From NCBI GenBank assembly GCA_024663395.1, contig JANFAH010000020.1, forward strand, positions 744,001-808,000: a stretch of DNA of 64,000 bases, read 5' to 3'. Origin of the DNA: Pisolithus tinctorius. Taxonomy: Eukaryota; Basidiomycota; Agaricomycetes; Boletales; Pisolithaceae. The notes under the pieces were generated by a model. The model was not told where the DNA came from. It worked only from the letters and a program-made list of their open reading frames with translations, and searched no databases. A program made the position numbers and the translations under genes. Of this stretch, positions 11,062 through 22,138 are shown in pieces. Position 1 is the first letter of the stretch. Each line of letters opens with the position of its first letter.

Positions 11062-12990
11062 GTATTGTTCCAGAAGGCATACCTCTTCCTTTTTATCTGC
11101 CAAAGCTGCTTCCAGTTCAGTAGACAGAGTAATCTTCCAAACTTTTGCTTCTTCTTCATCATCCCACTGATTTATTTTCCCAGTTAGCCAATTGACATGG
11201 GGGCAGTACTCCTTCAGGAAGGGCATCCTGAGGAGGATGTCTTATTTACCATGAAGTGGTCCTATGAAGGCTTTGATCTTCAGCCAGTGTCCTTTAACAA
11301 TTGCACAAAGTGTGCACTCGTACTCAAGCATTTCCCAATCCTTTTGAGTGAATGAAGTTGTCAGGAAGGGTTCATCAACACAATAAGTGATGATCTTGAG
11401 CCAATCAACCATTCATTTTGAAATTAAGTTGACCTCTGCACTGGAATCGATGCAGGTGACAATGCTTGCATTATAGTCTTCTAATTGTACTTGTCTGAGG
11501 GGTGAGATGACATGCATATCAGATTCCTCATCTATAGAAGTACATTTAGCAGAAAATACATATGATGGACTGACTGTGGCAAGCAGAGCAGCAGTCCATT
11601 TCAAAAACATTTCCTTTTCTATGACCTCCACAATCTGTTCTTTGGAATCAGCTTTAAATGCTTTTTCCATTCCATCTTTGCAGATCACTTTGATTGAATA
11701 AGGAGACTTTGTCCAGTTCTCAGAAGTCTTCATCATCTTCTTGCAGTCATGTTTGATGTGACCAGTTTCATTGCAATTAAAACATTTAATATCTGCATAA
11801 TGTGTGCAAGTCTTTTGTCATTGATTGATGTCCATGGCATCAGGGTCACAGTTAGGAGTGCAGTATGAGATGAAACAAGGGTGATCTTGATCTGAATCTT
11901 TTCCTTCTAAGATCCATCGAGTAGTGATAGCCACATGTGCTTCTCCCATGGCTATGATCCATTCCTTTACTGTACTAGGGGTTCTTCTGGTATTAAGGAT
12001 CCAATTATGATAATCAGGCGCGAGCCCCTTGCTGAAAAATATACCTCCCTCCCAGGACTCTTCATGAAGGCTGGCTTTGTTGATGAGTCCCATGAATTCC
12101 ACAATATAAGCTTCAAATTCCCACCTTCCCTGAGTTACTGAGGAAAGCTTAAGTATAGCTAGAGTGGTTTGATCTCCAGACTTGAAGGTTGCTTTTAACC
12201 TTTTGACAAAGCATTTGAAGATGTTGGAAAACTGAATGTGTCTGCCAATGTTGCTTTCATTCTCGTAATTTTCCACAAACAAAGAGGTGGCACCCTTTGT
12301 CATAAACATAAGGGCAAAGGCAATCTTCTGATGGTTGGTTTCATAGACATGCGAATTAAGGGTGAGATACCCTTGTACCTGAGTAACCCAATTTTGCAGG
12401 GTTCAATGGCTACCATCATATTCCTGTGGGTGATTAATGTTGAACTCCCTTCCACCATTGGGAAGGGTGGGCTTATGGACACTTCCTTCAGTTCCAACAA
12501 CATCCCTTGCCTTACTGTTCCCTCCCATGGGGAACTCTGGGGCTTTTCTGAACATCTGTTGGTACCAATGGGACAATGCCTCAGTGCCAGGGGTAGTGCC
12601 ATGAAAGGGATCCCTCATGGCAGTGTTACATGCTGTTTCTTCCTGGGCATCACAAATCATAGAAGTGACTTGTGCTTCTGAGAAGGTCCAACTGGATTCA
12701 GGCATCTCCAGTGCTGATTCCACATGACCTAATTCCATTCCAGACACTATTGGTTCCAGGTTATCATTTTCATTTAAGGCTGATCTGAGATCTGTAGAGA
12801 CTGATACACAGTCTTCTTCAGAGCTGGGGATGACCTCTGTTTCATGATGGTGAGACAGCAAAGCTGCTGTAGGGTGAGGGGGTAGAGGTGGCCTGACTCT
12901 GAGACCTCTTCCAAAAAGTCCTCTTGGACAAGGGGGCAGTACTGGCAGTTTACAAGAAGGTGAAGACACTTTGATGAGAAGTGCTAACAA
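11062..12990 (-). pseudogene. G5 gypsy gag and protease relic
   Basis: The minus strand carries, in order, an N-terminal acidic/proline region (12990-12405), a retrotransposon Gag core (TLKLSS, FEAYIVEFMGLI, GLAPDYHNWI; 12309-11818), a CCHC knuckle CFNCNETGHIKHDC near 11788-11747, and a protease region with DSSAEVNLISK (the DSG motif has become DSS) near 11460-11413. A linker follows with MPFLKEYCPHVNW down to 11062. The gag frame breaks near 12405. Stops and CpG loss show this is old. The continuation is the RT relic at 8494-9147. Confidence 0.8.
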
Positions 12991-14553
12991 AGGCTGAGGG
13001 AGGACTTATAACCTGAAGGTAACCTGTCAGTGTAGGGGTGGTCCAGGGAGGAGTGTACAGCCTAAAGGCTACCTGTAGACCAGTGAACCTGATTGAGGAA
13101 AGAAGGGTGTTCTTCCATTCTTGATAGAGCAATGGAAGAATGAAGGCGAGTTAGTCTTTACACATAGGGAGACAAATGAGCCTTGGAAACCACAAGAGTT
13201 TTTCACTTTTGTTATGCTCCAACACAGTGACTTCATCAAATGGACTAGGCACAAAGCAAAGGAGGGACACACTACAGGCAAAACTTGTTGTAACCCCTAT
13301 GGATCCTCAAGTGAGGTTGACTTCAATAGTTTCCTGCTGGAGGGAGATACTTCTGACACTGAGGAGACAAGAAGAAGACACAATGATGAGGATTTTCAAG
13401 GTAGCAAAAAACTAGAGTACAGAGTATCATGCCATCTACCTATATACCCTCTAGAAGAGGGTGCACAATAACCCTGTAAGTAGTAACTCACTGCAGACAG
13501 TAAGTGATGAAATACAAATGACTCAGTAAGAGTCAGCAAGGCCCAAACCAGCTATGCAATCAAAGCACAGGGAGGGGGTGGTGGAATGATGGACAGGTGA
13601 AATGTATAAAGCATACTGTACAAGGATAAATGAGAAATGGGACAAAGGAAATGTACAAGTCCACAATCAGAGCACAGTAGTGTGCAGCCCTTCAAGCCCA
13701 TTGATCAACCTTCCCTTAAACAGATGCCTCAAGATCCAGATCCTGGCCCAGATGATGACCATGACCAACATGATGACCTGGAATGTGATGCACATGATGA
13801 CATAGGTGTCATGCAACCACAAACAGAAAGAAGGTGACTTGGGGCATAACAATCCCAGCATTTGTCCCAGCTTACTGGAATTAGCCCAGCATTAATACCA
13901 ACCCAATAGAACTACAGTGGAATGCCTTCTGACCCACTGGCAATCACTGACACATGCTGGGCTCATGCCAGTGAGGCCAGACCAGGTCAGTACCAGACCT
14001 TTCCCAACTTGCCAGAATCCATACCAGGATTATCCAGGCAAATGCCAGTCCCACAGATGTATATAGTAGTCACCCCTCAGTCACACTGTGCAGTATGGTG
14101 ACATCCAATGATCATGGCTATGCTGTGTGACACAATGACAACTCAGAGGTGGGCTTGACTTTAGCTGGTCTGTGCAACATGGCCAATTGTCAACCTTGTT
14201 TGGTCATATGATATGGTACAAAGTAGGTACATTATGTGTTTACAGTTCTAAGTATCCAGTGTCTGATAAATGAGTAATTGATTTGGCAAGCTACAGTGCT
14301 GCAGTAGTAGGCTGTAGTGCAGGTCCCTCAAACTCATGGTGCAGCTATGGGTGGATATAAAGTCTGAGTAGCCTACATAGCAGCCTGACTACCATAGATA
14401 CATAGATGCTGCCCAGGCTACTTGGGCACTATATAATTTAGGCTGCCACTATATAGACTATATATGGGGACTTAACTACCAGGGTACACCAACTACATAG
14501 ACTACATATGTAGCACTACTCAGCCAAGTTTTTTTTTTCCTGATGGACGAGTG
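12991..14553. other. 1.5 kb without a supported gene
   Basis: The part nearest 13000 may be leader or LTR of G5: a TATATAGG box on the minus strand lies near 13440-13448, but there is no second LTR to define ends. The plus-strand ORF at 13121-13471 and an acidic DPDPGPDDDHDQHDD-coding stretch near 13730-13800 have no recognisable domains. From about 14250 to 14520 short words (ctacatag, actatata, aggct) recur in a loose AT-rich cluster. CpG is nearly absent until about 14540, where composition changes sharply. Confidence 0.4.
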
Positions 14554-15809
14554 TCAGTACTTCAGTGCCCCAGCCGAAGCCTGAGAGAAAACACTCAAAT
14601 TTTGCCTGCCCATCCCCTTGTCCTTCTCATTCTCGGGTGCGAGACTGGATACCTTGAATTCATGCTTCCCACCCTCTCTCAGCCTCAACACCGACGCCAT
14701 GTTCCCATATTGATAACAATATGGGGTTAGGTGCGGACCATATGATGACTAGGGGCATTGGCGAACATGTATTTGTAGCCTTCTTGAACGAGTTGGTGGG
14801 CGTGGGCGATAAGGCTGAGTGAATTGACGTGGTTGAACTATGGAGTTGGTAGGCTGAGTATACGCGATTTGCCCGAACGACATGAACGACGTACCTCCTG
14901 AGTTACGTTTCCCCCGAATAGCCTGTCTGCTCCGCGGGGACTTACAGCCCGATCATTGATATCATCAGGATCTGACCACGTGAGGTCTGTAGGTGTCACA
15001 TCGAACGATTCCAACTTGAGAGAGGCTGAAAGCGAACCGCAGAATGCGCCTTCGTGGAGAATTCACCTGTGGTCTTGATCGTACGCGAATTTGGTCGAGA
15101 GTGCGTATATTCGGAGAGTGCACCGTGTACGTATAACGTTTCTCCGTCGATGATCTGAGATGGGCTATAAGTGATGTTCGTCAGGGATGTGTGGTGACGT
15201 ACTGCAGCGAGGTGGAGATGGTCGAACACGTTACAGCAAGCTTTCCACGTTGTGGCGCTTCCGTATTTTTATTGGCATTCGTCTGGTAAGAGAATTCAGC
15301 ATCGGGGTGAAGAGTGCATGCAGGGACCGACCATAAAACCTATTGACTCGGATGATTTGTCGACTTCCATGATTTCCTCGCAACGTGACCTTGTCAGGAT
15401 AACTGGATGACCATGAACAATAGGCCAAGCAATGATCGGAACGCTTGCCTTGCTTTGAGTGCTAAGAACAATGACACGGTTTCCAGACTGTAGCGGGCCC
15501 CAGTCGACGGATCCCCCGACGAAGTGTGATACGAGCTGCCGGAGCTGCGACGCTCAAGGGACACCTACGTGCCATGAAGATATAGCTAGTTGCTGGCACG
15601 CTGCTGCCTTCCCTGAGTAGTTCAAGGAGGTCCCAGAACTGGGCGTGAATGTCGCCGCAGAGGGTGACTGGTGTCGATACAGGCTGGATGTTGGATTCCT
15701 CGAGGAGAATAGCTCGGACGGCGTCGCAGAGGATTTTCATATCTTGTTCGGGCAGATGTTGGCACTTCATCAGTTGGGCGATCCATTTGTTGGGGCCGTA
15801 AGCCGTCAT
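14554..15809 (-). pseudogene. PP6/Sit4-like Ser/Thr phosphatase catalytic subunit pseudogene
   Basis: Full-length PPP-family homology from an ATG at 15809 to a TGA at 14554: [122 protein letters not shown] and AHQLVQEGYKYMF. GAFC and SPRGA..LFG favour PP6/Sit4 over PP2A or PPG1. At least four short introns remain, e.g. 15331-15283 and 15202-15155, so this is not a processed copy. It is dead: GDxHG reads GDIHA, GNHE reads GNHG, HGG reads HGA, a Gln codon is followed by a stop near 15274, and several small indels occur. Unlike the surrounding repeats it keeps normal CpG content. Confidence 0.85.
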
Positions 15810-16218
15810 CGTCGTCGTAGTGGTTTGAGTGGCTAATTAGCGCGTCCCTAATCAGTTCCCAACCCTCAGCGGTGGCGAGCTGGGCACTGAGGGGCCGGAC
15901 AGTTTATCGCATTCACACAGGACAGGTCTGCCCGCACAATGAGGTACATCAGCAAAACGTCGAAAACCTTGCAACTCCTTGATAAGGGCTGGAAGTCCTT
16001 ATAAGGGCACTAAGGGTTGTAAGCACATTATAACTAACCTCCCTCTTGGGTGGGAGCCCATAAGAATTATGTACCCTTGTATGGCTGTCATAAGCCTTTC
16101 ACAAGCTTATAAGCTCATTGTGGGGCATATAAGGTTACCATGGGTGATGTCGTCTTGCTAGCCTTACAATGCTTACAGGAACGAGTTGATAAGGTATCAT
16201 AATGCATTAATAATACAC
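15810..16218. other. Spacer with a short dispersed repeat
   Basis: No ORF of note. The segment 15944-15977 matches the reverse complement of 28916-28949 closely, and both are followed by tracts rich in CTTACAA/TTGTAAGG-type words. See the repeat entry. The last five bases, TACAC (16214-16218), are the left target duplication of G1. Confidence 0.5.
15944..16185 (+). repeat. Possible short non-autonomous element, copy 1
   Basis: Starts GTACATCAGCAAAAC.TC.AAAA.CTTGCAA and is followed by about 200 bp with repeated TTATAAG, TTGTAAG and CTTACAA words, ending near GCCTTACAATGCTTACAGG. The other copy is 28775-28949 in the opposite orientation. Homology upstream of the GTACATC boundary ceases in both. 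Internal similarity is weak, so a MITE or SINE identity is only a guess. Confidence 0.35.
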
Positions 16219-17033
16219 TGTCATGACCATGACACCAGCGTAAGCCCCTAACACCTACTCCACCCTCTTCTGACATGTTCCCGCGCTTCTCCGCCCTCCT
16301 CCGACGTGTTCCCGCGCTCCTCCGACCCTCCCGACACATCTCCACACCTCTCTGAGGTCCCCCGTCCATGTTCTGACCAACTCCGCTCAACTCCACCCTA
16401 AGGTTGGTCATGTGGGCTGTCAGACTTGCGGCCCTGCATTCTAGATAGGGTTCCGCCCTCATGTCGGTTTTCTCCATTCTTCTGCTCCTTCAGTATTTAC
16501 CCTCTCTTCCTCATTGTAGTAGTTTCCTTGTCTCAGTTAAGGTCCCCATCATCCCTACCCTCTATCCCTTGTGTCAGAAGGACTCTAACCCACTATACAC
16601 TTATTGGTTTACATTCCATACTGCACCGCCCTTGACCTACATCGTATATAAGGCCATGTAGTACTCTGATGTAATCAGTACGAATATCGAATAAAGTCCC
16701 CACCTTCGACTCCCTCTCAGTCCCCTCCGGAGTTTCGTCTCCACTTCCTCTGAGTCCGCTCCACCTCTGAAATATGAGGGCTGAGCTCGCGCAAGGGGGC
16801 AGCGCACTAGCTGAACCCAACACCCTCTCATCCGACCTCCGACCTCTGACCTCCGGCTCCGACTCTGACCTCAGCCTCCGAAACTTCCCTTCATACCCCT
16901 CCGCTCACTGTTCATCGAATATCTCACCACCCAGTGGTCGGATTCGCTTCGGACTTTGACCGCTGTACTCCACAGCCCAACCCGCTCCAACTCCGCCCTA
17001 AGAAGGAGCCAGGGGTGTTGTCCAACTTTGACA
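16219..17033 (+). repeat. G1 5' LTR (815 bp)
   Basis: Begins TGTCATGACCATGACACC and ends CCAACTTTGACA. It contains TATATAAG at 16645-16652 and AATAAA at 16690-16695. The last third is densely packed with CTCCG and TCCGAC words (e.g. 16830-16885). Differences from the 3' LTR, such as CCGCGC versus CCACGC and CCCGCG versus CCTGTG near 16280-16320, are mostly CpG transitions. Confidence 0.95.
16645..16695 (+). promoter_or_regulatory. G1 LTR promoter, start region and poly(A) signal
   Basis: TATATAAG starts at 16645. About 31 nt downstream is CAGTACGAATAT (16676-16687), where a transcript 5' end is expected. AATAAA at 16690 follows at once. The CAGTACGAATAT segment is complementary to the PBS, which supports placing the RNA 5' end near 16676. 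Confidence 0.7.
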
Positions 17034-17049
17034 GTATATTCATACTGTC
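17030..17049 (+). promoter_or_regulatory. G1 primer-binding site with hairpin (self-priming type)
   Basis: Bases 17036-17047 are complementary to the presumed RNA 5' end (16676-16687) at 11 of 12 positions; the mismatch fits a CpG to CpA change in the PBS. The site lies 2 nt after the LTR end. The same bases form a hairpin, GACAGTAT-ATTC-ATACTGTC. No tRNA 3'-end complement starting with TGG is seen. Self-priming from the mRNA 5' end is known for Tf1 and the Tf1/sushi chromoviruses. Confidence 0.65.
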
Positions 17050-17055
17050 ACTTGT

Positions 17056-18378
17056 ATGAGCTCTCTCACTTCCCCTACCACATCTGTTATGCCTCCCATG
17101 ACACGTCTCCGACAACGGGATGCTACCAAGGCCCTTGCTACAGCCTTGGCAAACCCCCAACGTCTCCCTTCGGTTGTTGAGCCCTTCTGGAGCTTCTCCT
17201 CCAGGGGGCGCTCCAACTCTGACCCTGCTCCAGACAGCGCCTCACATGCTGCACCCTCCATCCGTCAGCAGTCCGCCCTCCGCTCTCCGCCACCTCCTAT
17301 CATCATTCACCCTGGCAGAGATGGACCAGGCAACCCCGATGATGACCCCAACGATCCTGACTACCATCCTGGTGATGGGCCTGATGATGAGGATGGTCCC
17401 GACAACCTCGGGGATCCCCTTGATGACCTGGTCCTTGCTCTGACCTGGGCCATCCATGCCCTAGCCCACTCCAACCAGCGCTCCGGAGACTCCGCTCCAC
17501 GAACCAAAGTCCACGAGCCGGACACCTTTGATGGGTCCAACCCTAAAAAACTCTGTGAGTTCCTGGTCCAATGTGAGCTCAATTTCCAGGACCGCCCTCG
17601 GGCATTCCGCTCCGACCGAGCCAAGGTCACATATGCGCAGTCCTACCTTAAGGGCATGGCATTGGCCTGGTTCGAACCAGACCTTCTCAATCCGGATGAT
17701 TACCTTAATCATCCACTGTGGATGGATGATCACCGTGAGTTCCTCTGTGAGCTCACTACCAATTTCGGCCCTCATGATGCTGCTGCCGATGCCGTCCAGC
17801 ATCTGGAAAATCTTACCATGAAGGACTCTTCGCGTATTGCGAAGTACTTGGTGGAGTTCAACCGCTGGGCTTCTCAGGTAAAGGACTGTGGCGAAGGTGC
17901 ACTCCACCACCGCTTTTACTCGGGTCTCCCTGACCGCATCAAGGATGAAGTGTCCCGTGTCAGCAAGCCCGCCACTCTTCATGCACTCCGCAAGTTGGCC
18001 CAGACAGTGGATGCACGCTACTGGGAGTGCAAGTCAGAAGTCTCCTACTCCGCCAAGCCTCCTCCTGCCAAAAGAACTCCGCTCCACACCTCTGACTCAA
18101 AGCCGAAACCCTTCGCATCATCCTCCGCCCCTAAGTCCGACTCTAAAAAGGCTGAAGCGCCAAAGTCCAACATCAACCATCTCCTCGGAAAAGATGGCAA
18201 GCTCACAGCAGCTGAGCGGCTCTGCCACCTTACTGGTGGGCTGTGCCTCTTCTGTGGTGAACCTGGTCACTCCGCTAAGGACTGCCCAAAGTCGACTTCC
18301 CGCGCTGCCAAGGCCCGTGCCGCTAAGGCCGCCACTCTGACCGCTCTGCCTGTGGAGAGGTCAGAGCCAAAAAATTAA
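17056..18378 (+). CDS. gag: G1 Gag (440 aa)
   Basis: Structural polyprotein that assembles the virus-like particle and packages RNA. The N-terminal third is proline/aspartate-rich. The Gag core (about residues 150-330) contains FDGSNPKKLCEFLVQCELNF, AQSYLKGMALAWFEPDL and YLVEFNRWASQ. A CCHC knuckle CLFCGEPGHSAKDC sits at about 397-410. The ATG is 23 nt past the LTR and no nearer start exists. The stop TAA (18376-18378) directly follows the slippery heptamer, so most ribosomes would end here and give Gag in excess. CTCCG words are frequent even within codons. Confidence 0.93.
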   Translation: MSSLTSPTTSVMPPMTRLRQRDATKALATALANPQRLPSVVEPFWSFSSRGRSNSDPAPDSASHAAPSIRQQSALRSPPPPIIIHPGRDGPGNPDDDPNDPDYHPGDGPDDEDGPDNLGDPLDDLVLALTWAIHALAHSNQRSGDSAPRTKVHEPDTFDGSNPKKLCEFLVQCELNFQDRPRAFRSDRAKVTYAQSYLKGMALAWFEPDLLNPDDYLNHPLWMDDHREFLCELTTNFGPHDAAADAVQHLENLTMKDSSRIAKYLVEFNRWASQVKDCGEGALHHRFYSGLPDRIKDEVSRVSKPATLHALRKLAQTVDARYWECKSEVSYSAKPPPAKRTPLHTSDSKPKPFASSSAPKSDSKKAEAPKSNINHLLGKDGKLTAAERLCHLTGGLCLFCGEPGHSAKDCPKSTSRAAKARAAKAATLTALPVERSEPKN

Positions 18379-18413
18379 CCTGCTCCTCCAGGGAGCCTGT
18401 ACGTCCTGGAGGA
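18369..18413 (+). promoter_or_regulatory. G1 -1 ribosomal frameshift signal
   Basis: Heptamer A AAA AAT (18369-18375) in the Gag frame is followed at once by the gag stop. After an 8-nt spacer comes a perfect 9-bp stem, TCCTCCAGG (18384-18392) with CCTGGAGGA (18405-18413), and a 12-nt loop. Slipping by -1 moves from the gag frame into the pol frame, which is open upstream of the protease. Heptamer, spacer length, stem and loop length are all preserved in G1b (63615-63571). Confidence 0.85.
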
Positions 18414-21400
18414 AGCGTTGATCCCATCCGTGCAGAAGTCCACCTCAACGCATCTGCTCTTTCCGACCCTAATTCTCTTCTTCCAGTTATTTCTCTTCCT
18501 GATTTCTCCGTAGATACTTTCCCCGCTCTGGTCGACTCAGGCTCTTCGCACTGTTTCGTCGACCCCTCTTTAGTTAAAAAGTATAAAATCCCAACAAAAA
18601 ATGTCTCTCCGCCTATTCCTCTCCGACTGTTTGATGGTACTAGTAATACCGCCATTTCCCAAGTAGTAGATTTCTCCGTCCGCTTTGCCTCTGGTGATGT
18701 CACATCTGTTTCCTGTTATGTAACTCCGTTGGATTCTGCCTGTTCATTGGTCTTGGGACACAACTGGCTCACCTGCTACAATCCATCGATTGACTGGGTA
18801 TTGAGCAGTATCTCGTTCTGACCATCGATACAAAGAATGCTGACACCCTTGGCGCCTCCGTCACCTTCTGTTGCGACCTCCGCTTCAGTACTGACACCCT
18901 CCGCTCCGTCCGCTCCTCCGACATCAGCTCCGCTGCCTACTCCAACAGCTGGCTTGCCACGCACTGCTCCGCATATCTCTCTCATCGGAGCTGCAGCCTT
19001 TGTCCGTGCGTGTGCCCTTCCTGGCTCCGCACAGTTCCGCTTGCACCTCCGCCCTGAAGATATGAAACTCCGAGCCTCTTTGATGCCCTCCGCACCTCCT
19101 GATCTCTCTGCGGTGCCCTCCGACTACCATGAGTTCGCTGATGTCTTTAGTAAAGCAAAGGCTACTGAACTCCCTCCGCACCGCAGCTTCGATTTAAATA
19201 TAGATCTCGAAGAAGGGGCTTCTCCACCTCTAGGCACTGTCTACTCCCTCTCTCCGCCCGAGCTTGAGGCGCTCCGCACCTTCATAGATGAGCACCTCAG
19301 CTATGGTTTCATTAAACAGTCAACCTCCGCCCATGGTGCTCCTGTCCTCTTCATTAAGAAGAAGGACGGCTCACTCTGCCTCTGTGTGGATTACCAAGGA
19401 CTCAATAAAATCACCAAGAAAGACCGCTACCTGCTCCCTCTCATCTCCAACTTGCTTGATTCTCCGAGCCGTGCTAAAATCTATAGTAAAATCGACCTCC
19501 ACCATGCCTACCACTTAGTCCGAATCGGTGCTGGTGACGAATGGAAAACTGCCTTTCGCACTCACTATGGTTCCTATGAATGGTTGGTTATGCCCTTCAG
19601 TCTTACTAATGCGCCAGTGGCTTTCCAGCGGTTTGTTAACAGCATCTTTGCCAACATGCTCAATGTCTGCGTTGTTGTTTACCTTGATGACATCCTCATC
19701 TACTCCCACAACGAGGAGTTGCACCGCCAACATGTAAAAGAGGTCCTCCGCCAGCATAGCCTCTTTGCTAAGCTGGAAAAGTGCGAGTTCCACAAAGACT
19801 CTGTCGAGTACCTCAGCTATGTCCTCTCCCCATCCGGTCTGACCATGTCCGCTGATAAGGTCCAGTCCATTCATGATTGGCCTGAACCACGCAAGGTTAA
19901 AGACATCCAGTCCTTTCTTGGGTTTGCGAACTTCTATCGTCGGTTCATCAGTAACTACTCCGACATAGTTGTTCCGCTCACCCGCCTCACTCGGAAGGGC
20001 GCTCCTTGGAGCTTCTCCGAAGAGTGCCGCTCCGCTTTCCTCCGCCTTAAGACCGCTTTCACCTCTGCTCTGATCCTTACTCATTGGGTGCCTGATGCCC
20101 CAGTCACAGTTGAGACTGACGCATCGGACTATGCCATTGCAGGTATCCTCTCGATTACCTGCTCCGATGGTGAACTCCGCCTGGTTGCCTTTTACTCCCG
20201 CACACTCACTGCCCCGGAGCTCAACTACGACACTCATGATAAGGAGCTGTTGGCGATTTTTGAGGCCTTCCGCCACTGGCAACATTACTTGGAAGGCTCC
20301 ACCACCCCTGCTGACGTGGTGACTGACCACAAAAACTTGGAGTATTTCTCCACCTCTAAGGTCCTAACCTGCCGTCAGGCTCATTGGTCGGAGTACCTCT
20401 CCCAGTTCAACCTAGCCATCCGTTTCCGCCCTGGCCGCCTTGGAGCCAAGCCCGACGCACTTACCCGCCGCTGGGATGTTTACCCAAAAGAGGGGGATAA
20501 GGACTACGTGCAGGTAAACCCTCATAACCTCCGCCCTGTGTTTACCCAGGAACAGTTCGCTTCGTCCCTCCGTACTACCCACCTCTTGGCCCCTGTGCTC
20601 CGAGCCGCCATGATCTTCGATGTTGAGCAGCTCCATGCCGACATCATCTCCGCACTACCCTCCGACCCCATCTCCGCTTCCCATCTCCCAACTCCGACAG
20701 ACCTCCGCTGGTCATTAGACCACGAGGGTCTCCTCCGCCTCGATGGCCGCATCTTTGTCCCCGACATTGATGGTCTCCACCTCCGAGTGCTTCGGTTTAA
20801 ACATGACCATCCGCTTGCGGGTCACTTTGGGCAGAGTCGCACTGTAGAGCTTGTTTGCCGCGAGTACGTATGGCCTAACCTCCGCACTGATGTAAAGAAC
20901 TATGTCAGGTCCTGCACCACTTGTGGTCACAGCAAGGTCCCTCGTCACCGCCCCTTCGGCCTACTGAAGCAGCTTCCTGTCCCTGAGAAGCCATGGAACT
21001 CCATCTCGATGGATTTCATCGAGCATCTCCCCAACTCCGCAGGCTACTCCGCCATCTTGGTTGTTGTAGACCGCCTTTCTAAACAAACCGTGTTCATTCC
21101 GACCCATGACTCCATCACCTCTGCTGACCTAGCAAAACTCTTCCTTACCCACGTCTTTTCCAAGCATGGAGTACCTGCTCGTGTCACCTCCGACAGGGGT
21201 CCAGAGTTCATGTCGCACTTCTTCTGCTCCCTCAGAAAGGCCTTAGATATGCGCCTTCATTTTACATCAGGCTACCACCCAGAAGGCAATGGCCAAACAG
21301 AGCGCATGAATCAGACCCTCGAGCAGTATCTCCGCACCTACTGTAACTATCAGCAAGATGATTGGTCGGAGTTACTCCCACTAGCGGAGTTTGCTTGTAA

Positions 21401-22094
21401 TAATGCACCGAGTGCTACTACTGGAGTCTCTCCCTTTTTCGCTAATAAGGGGTACCACCCGAACTTGTCAGTTTACTCTGACCGCGACCTCACCTCTCCG
21501 AAGGCCCATAACTATGTTGTGGAGCTTTCCACCCTGCACGACTTCCTCCGCACTGAGATGGCTGCCGCTCAACTCTGCTATCAAGGTCCAGCTGATGCTA
21601 GATGCATTCCGCCACCAGAGTTCAAAGTCGGTGACCAGGCTTATGTCAAGGCCAAGTACTTCCGCTCCACCTGCCCTTCGGCTAAACTTGCGGAGAAGAA
21701 CTTGGGCCCCTATGCTATCATAGCTAGGCCTGGTACGCACTCCGTCACCCTCCGCTTACCTGATGCGATGCGGGCCATCCACCCTGTCTTTCACGTGTCG
21801 CAGTTAGAGCCTGCTACTCCGAACCCCTTCCCTGGTTGGCACCAACCGCTGCCTCCGCCTGTTGAGGTGGATGGTGACCTTGAGTACGAGATTTCGGAGA
21901 TCCTCGACTCAAAGGTGGATCGCCGCCGCCGTCATTGTCAGTTGCTGTATCTAGTCCGCTGGGCAGGCTATGAGAATACTGAAGATGAGACCTCTTGGGT
22001 GTTGGCAACGGAGTTAGAACATGCCTCCGAGTTGTTGGCTGCTTATCATGCTTGCTATCCTCATAAACCTGGACCTTACTCACCTCCGTTGTAG
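18369..22094 (+). pseudogene. pol: G1 Pol (PR-RT-RH-IN-chromodomain), one in-frame stop
   Basis: Reading from the frameshift site, the protease motif LVDSGSSHCF lies near 18527. A TGA at 18819-18821 interrupts the frame (CGA to TGA fits; G1b has a sense codon here). From 18837 the frame is open for 1085 codons: RT with YLDDILIYS (about residue 281 of this ORF), RNase H with ETDASDYA (about 427), integrase HHCC zinc finger (about 655-700), catalytic D-D-E in SMDFIEH, SDRGPEF and NGQTERMN (about 724, 784, 821), a GPY/F module (LGPYAII) and a chromodomain (YEISEILDSK...YLVRWAGYENTEDETSWV, about 1008-1050). Compared with G1b, three residues are missing after KEVL (HSLFAK), an in-frame deletion in RT. 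The chromodomain would direct integration to modified chromatin. Confidence 0.92.
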
Positions 22095-22123
22095 CTTTGC
22101 TATGGCCTTCAGGGGTTCAGGCC

Positions 22124-22138
22124 CTAAGGGGGGGATAC
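22124..22138 (+). promoter_or_regulatory. G1 polypurine tract
   Basis: CTAAGGGGGGGATAC abuts the 3' LTR and would prime plus-strand DNA synthesis. The equivalent in G1b is at 58433-58450 on the minus strand. Confidence 0.85.

Noticed and set aside
14250..14520. CRISPR-like or satellite array
   Set aside because: Recurring words are short and irregularly spaced; no constant repeat and spacer length, and the genome is eukaryotic.
17242..17982. Antisense ORFs opposite G1 gag
   Set aside because: They overlap the well-supported gag frame and lack any leader, intron or motif, unlike the antisense gene in G4.
19515..20330. 271-codon minus-strand ORF
   Set aside because: It is the exact antisense of the G1 RT/RNase H coding region; GC-rich codons leave the reverse strand open by chance.
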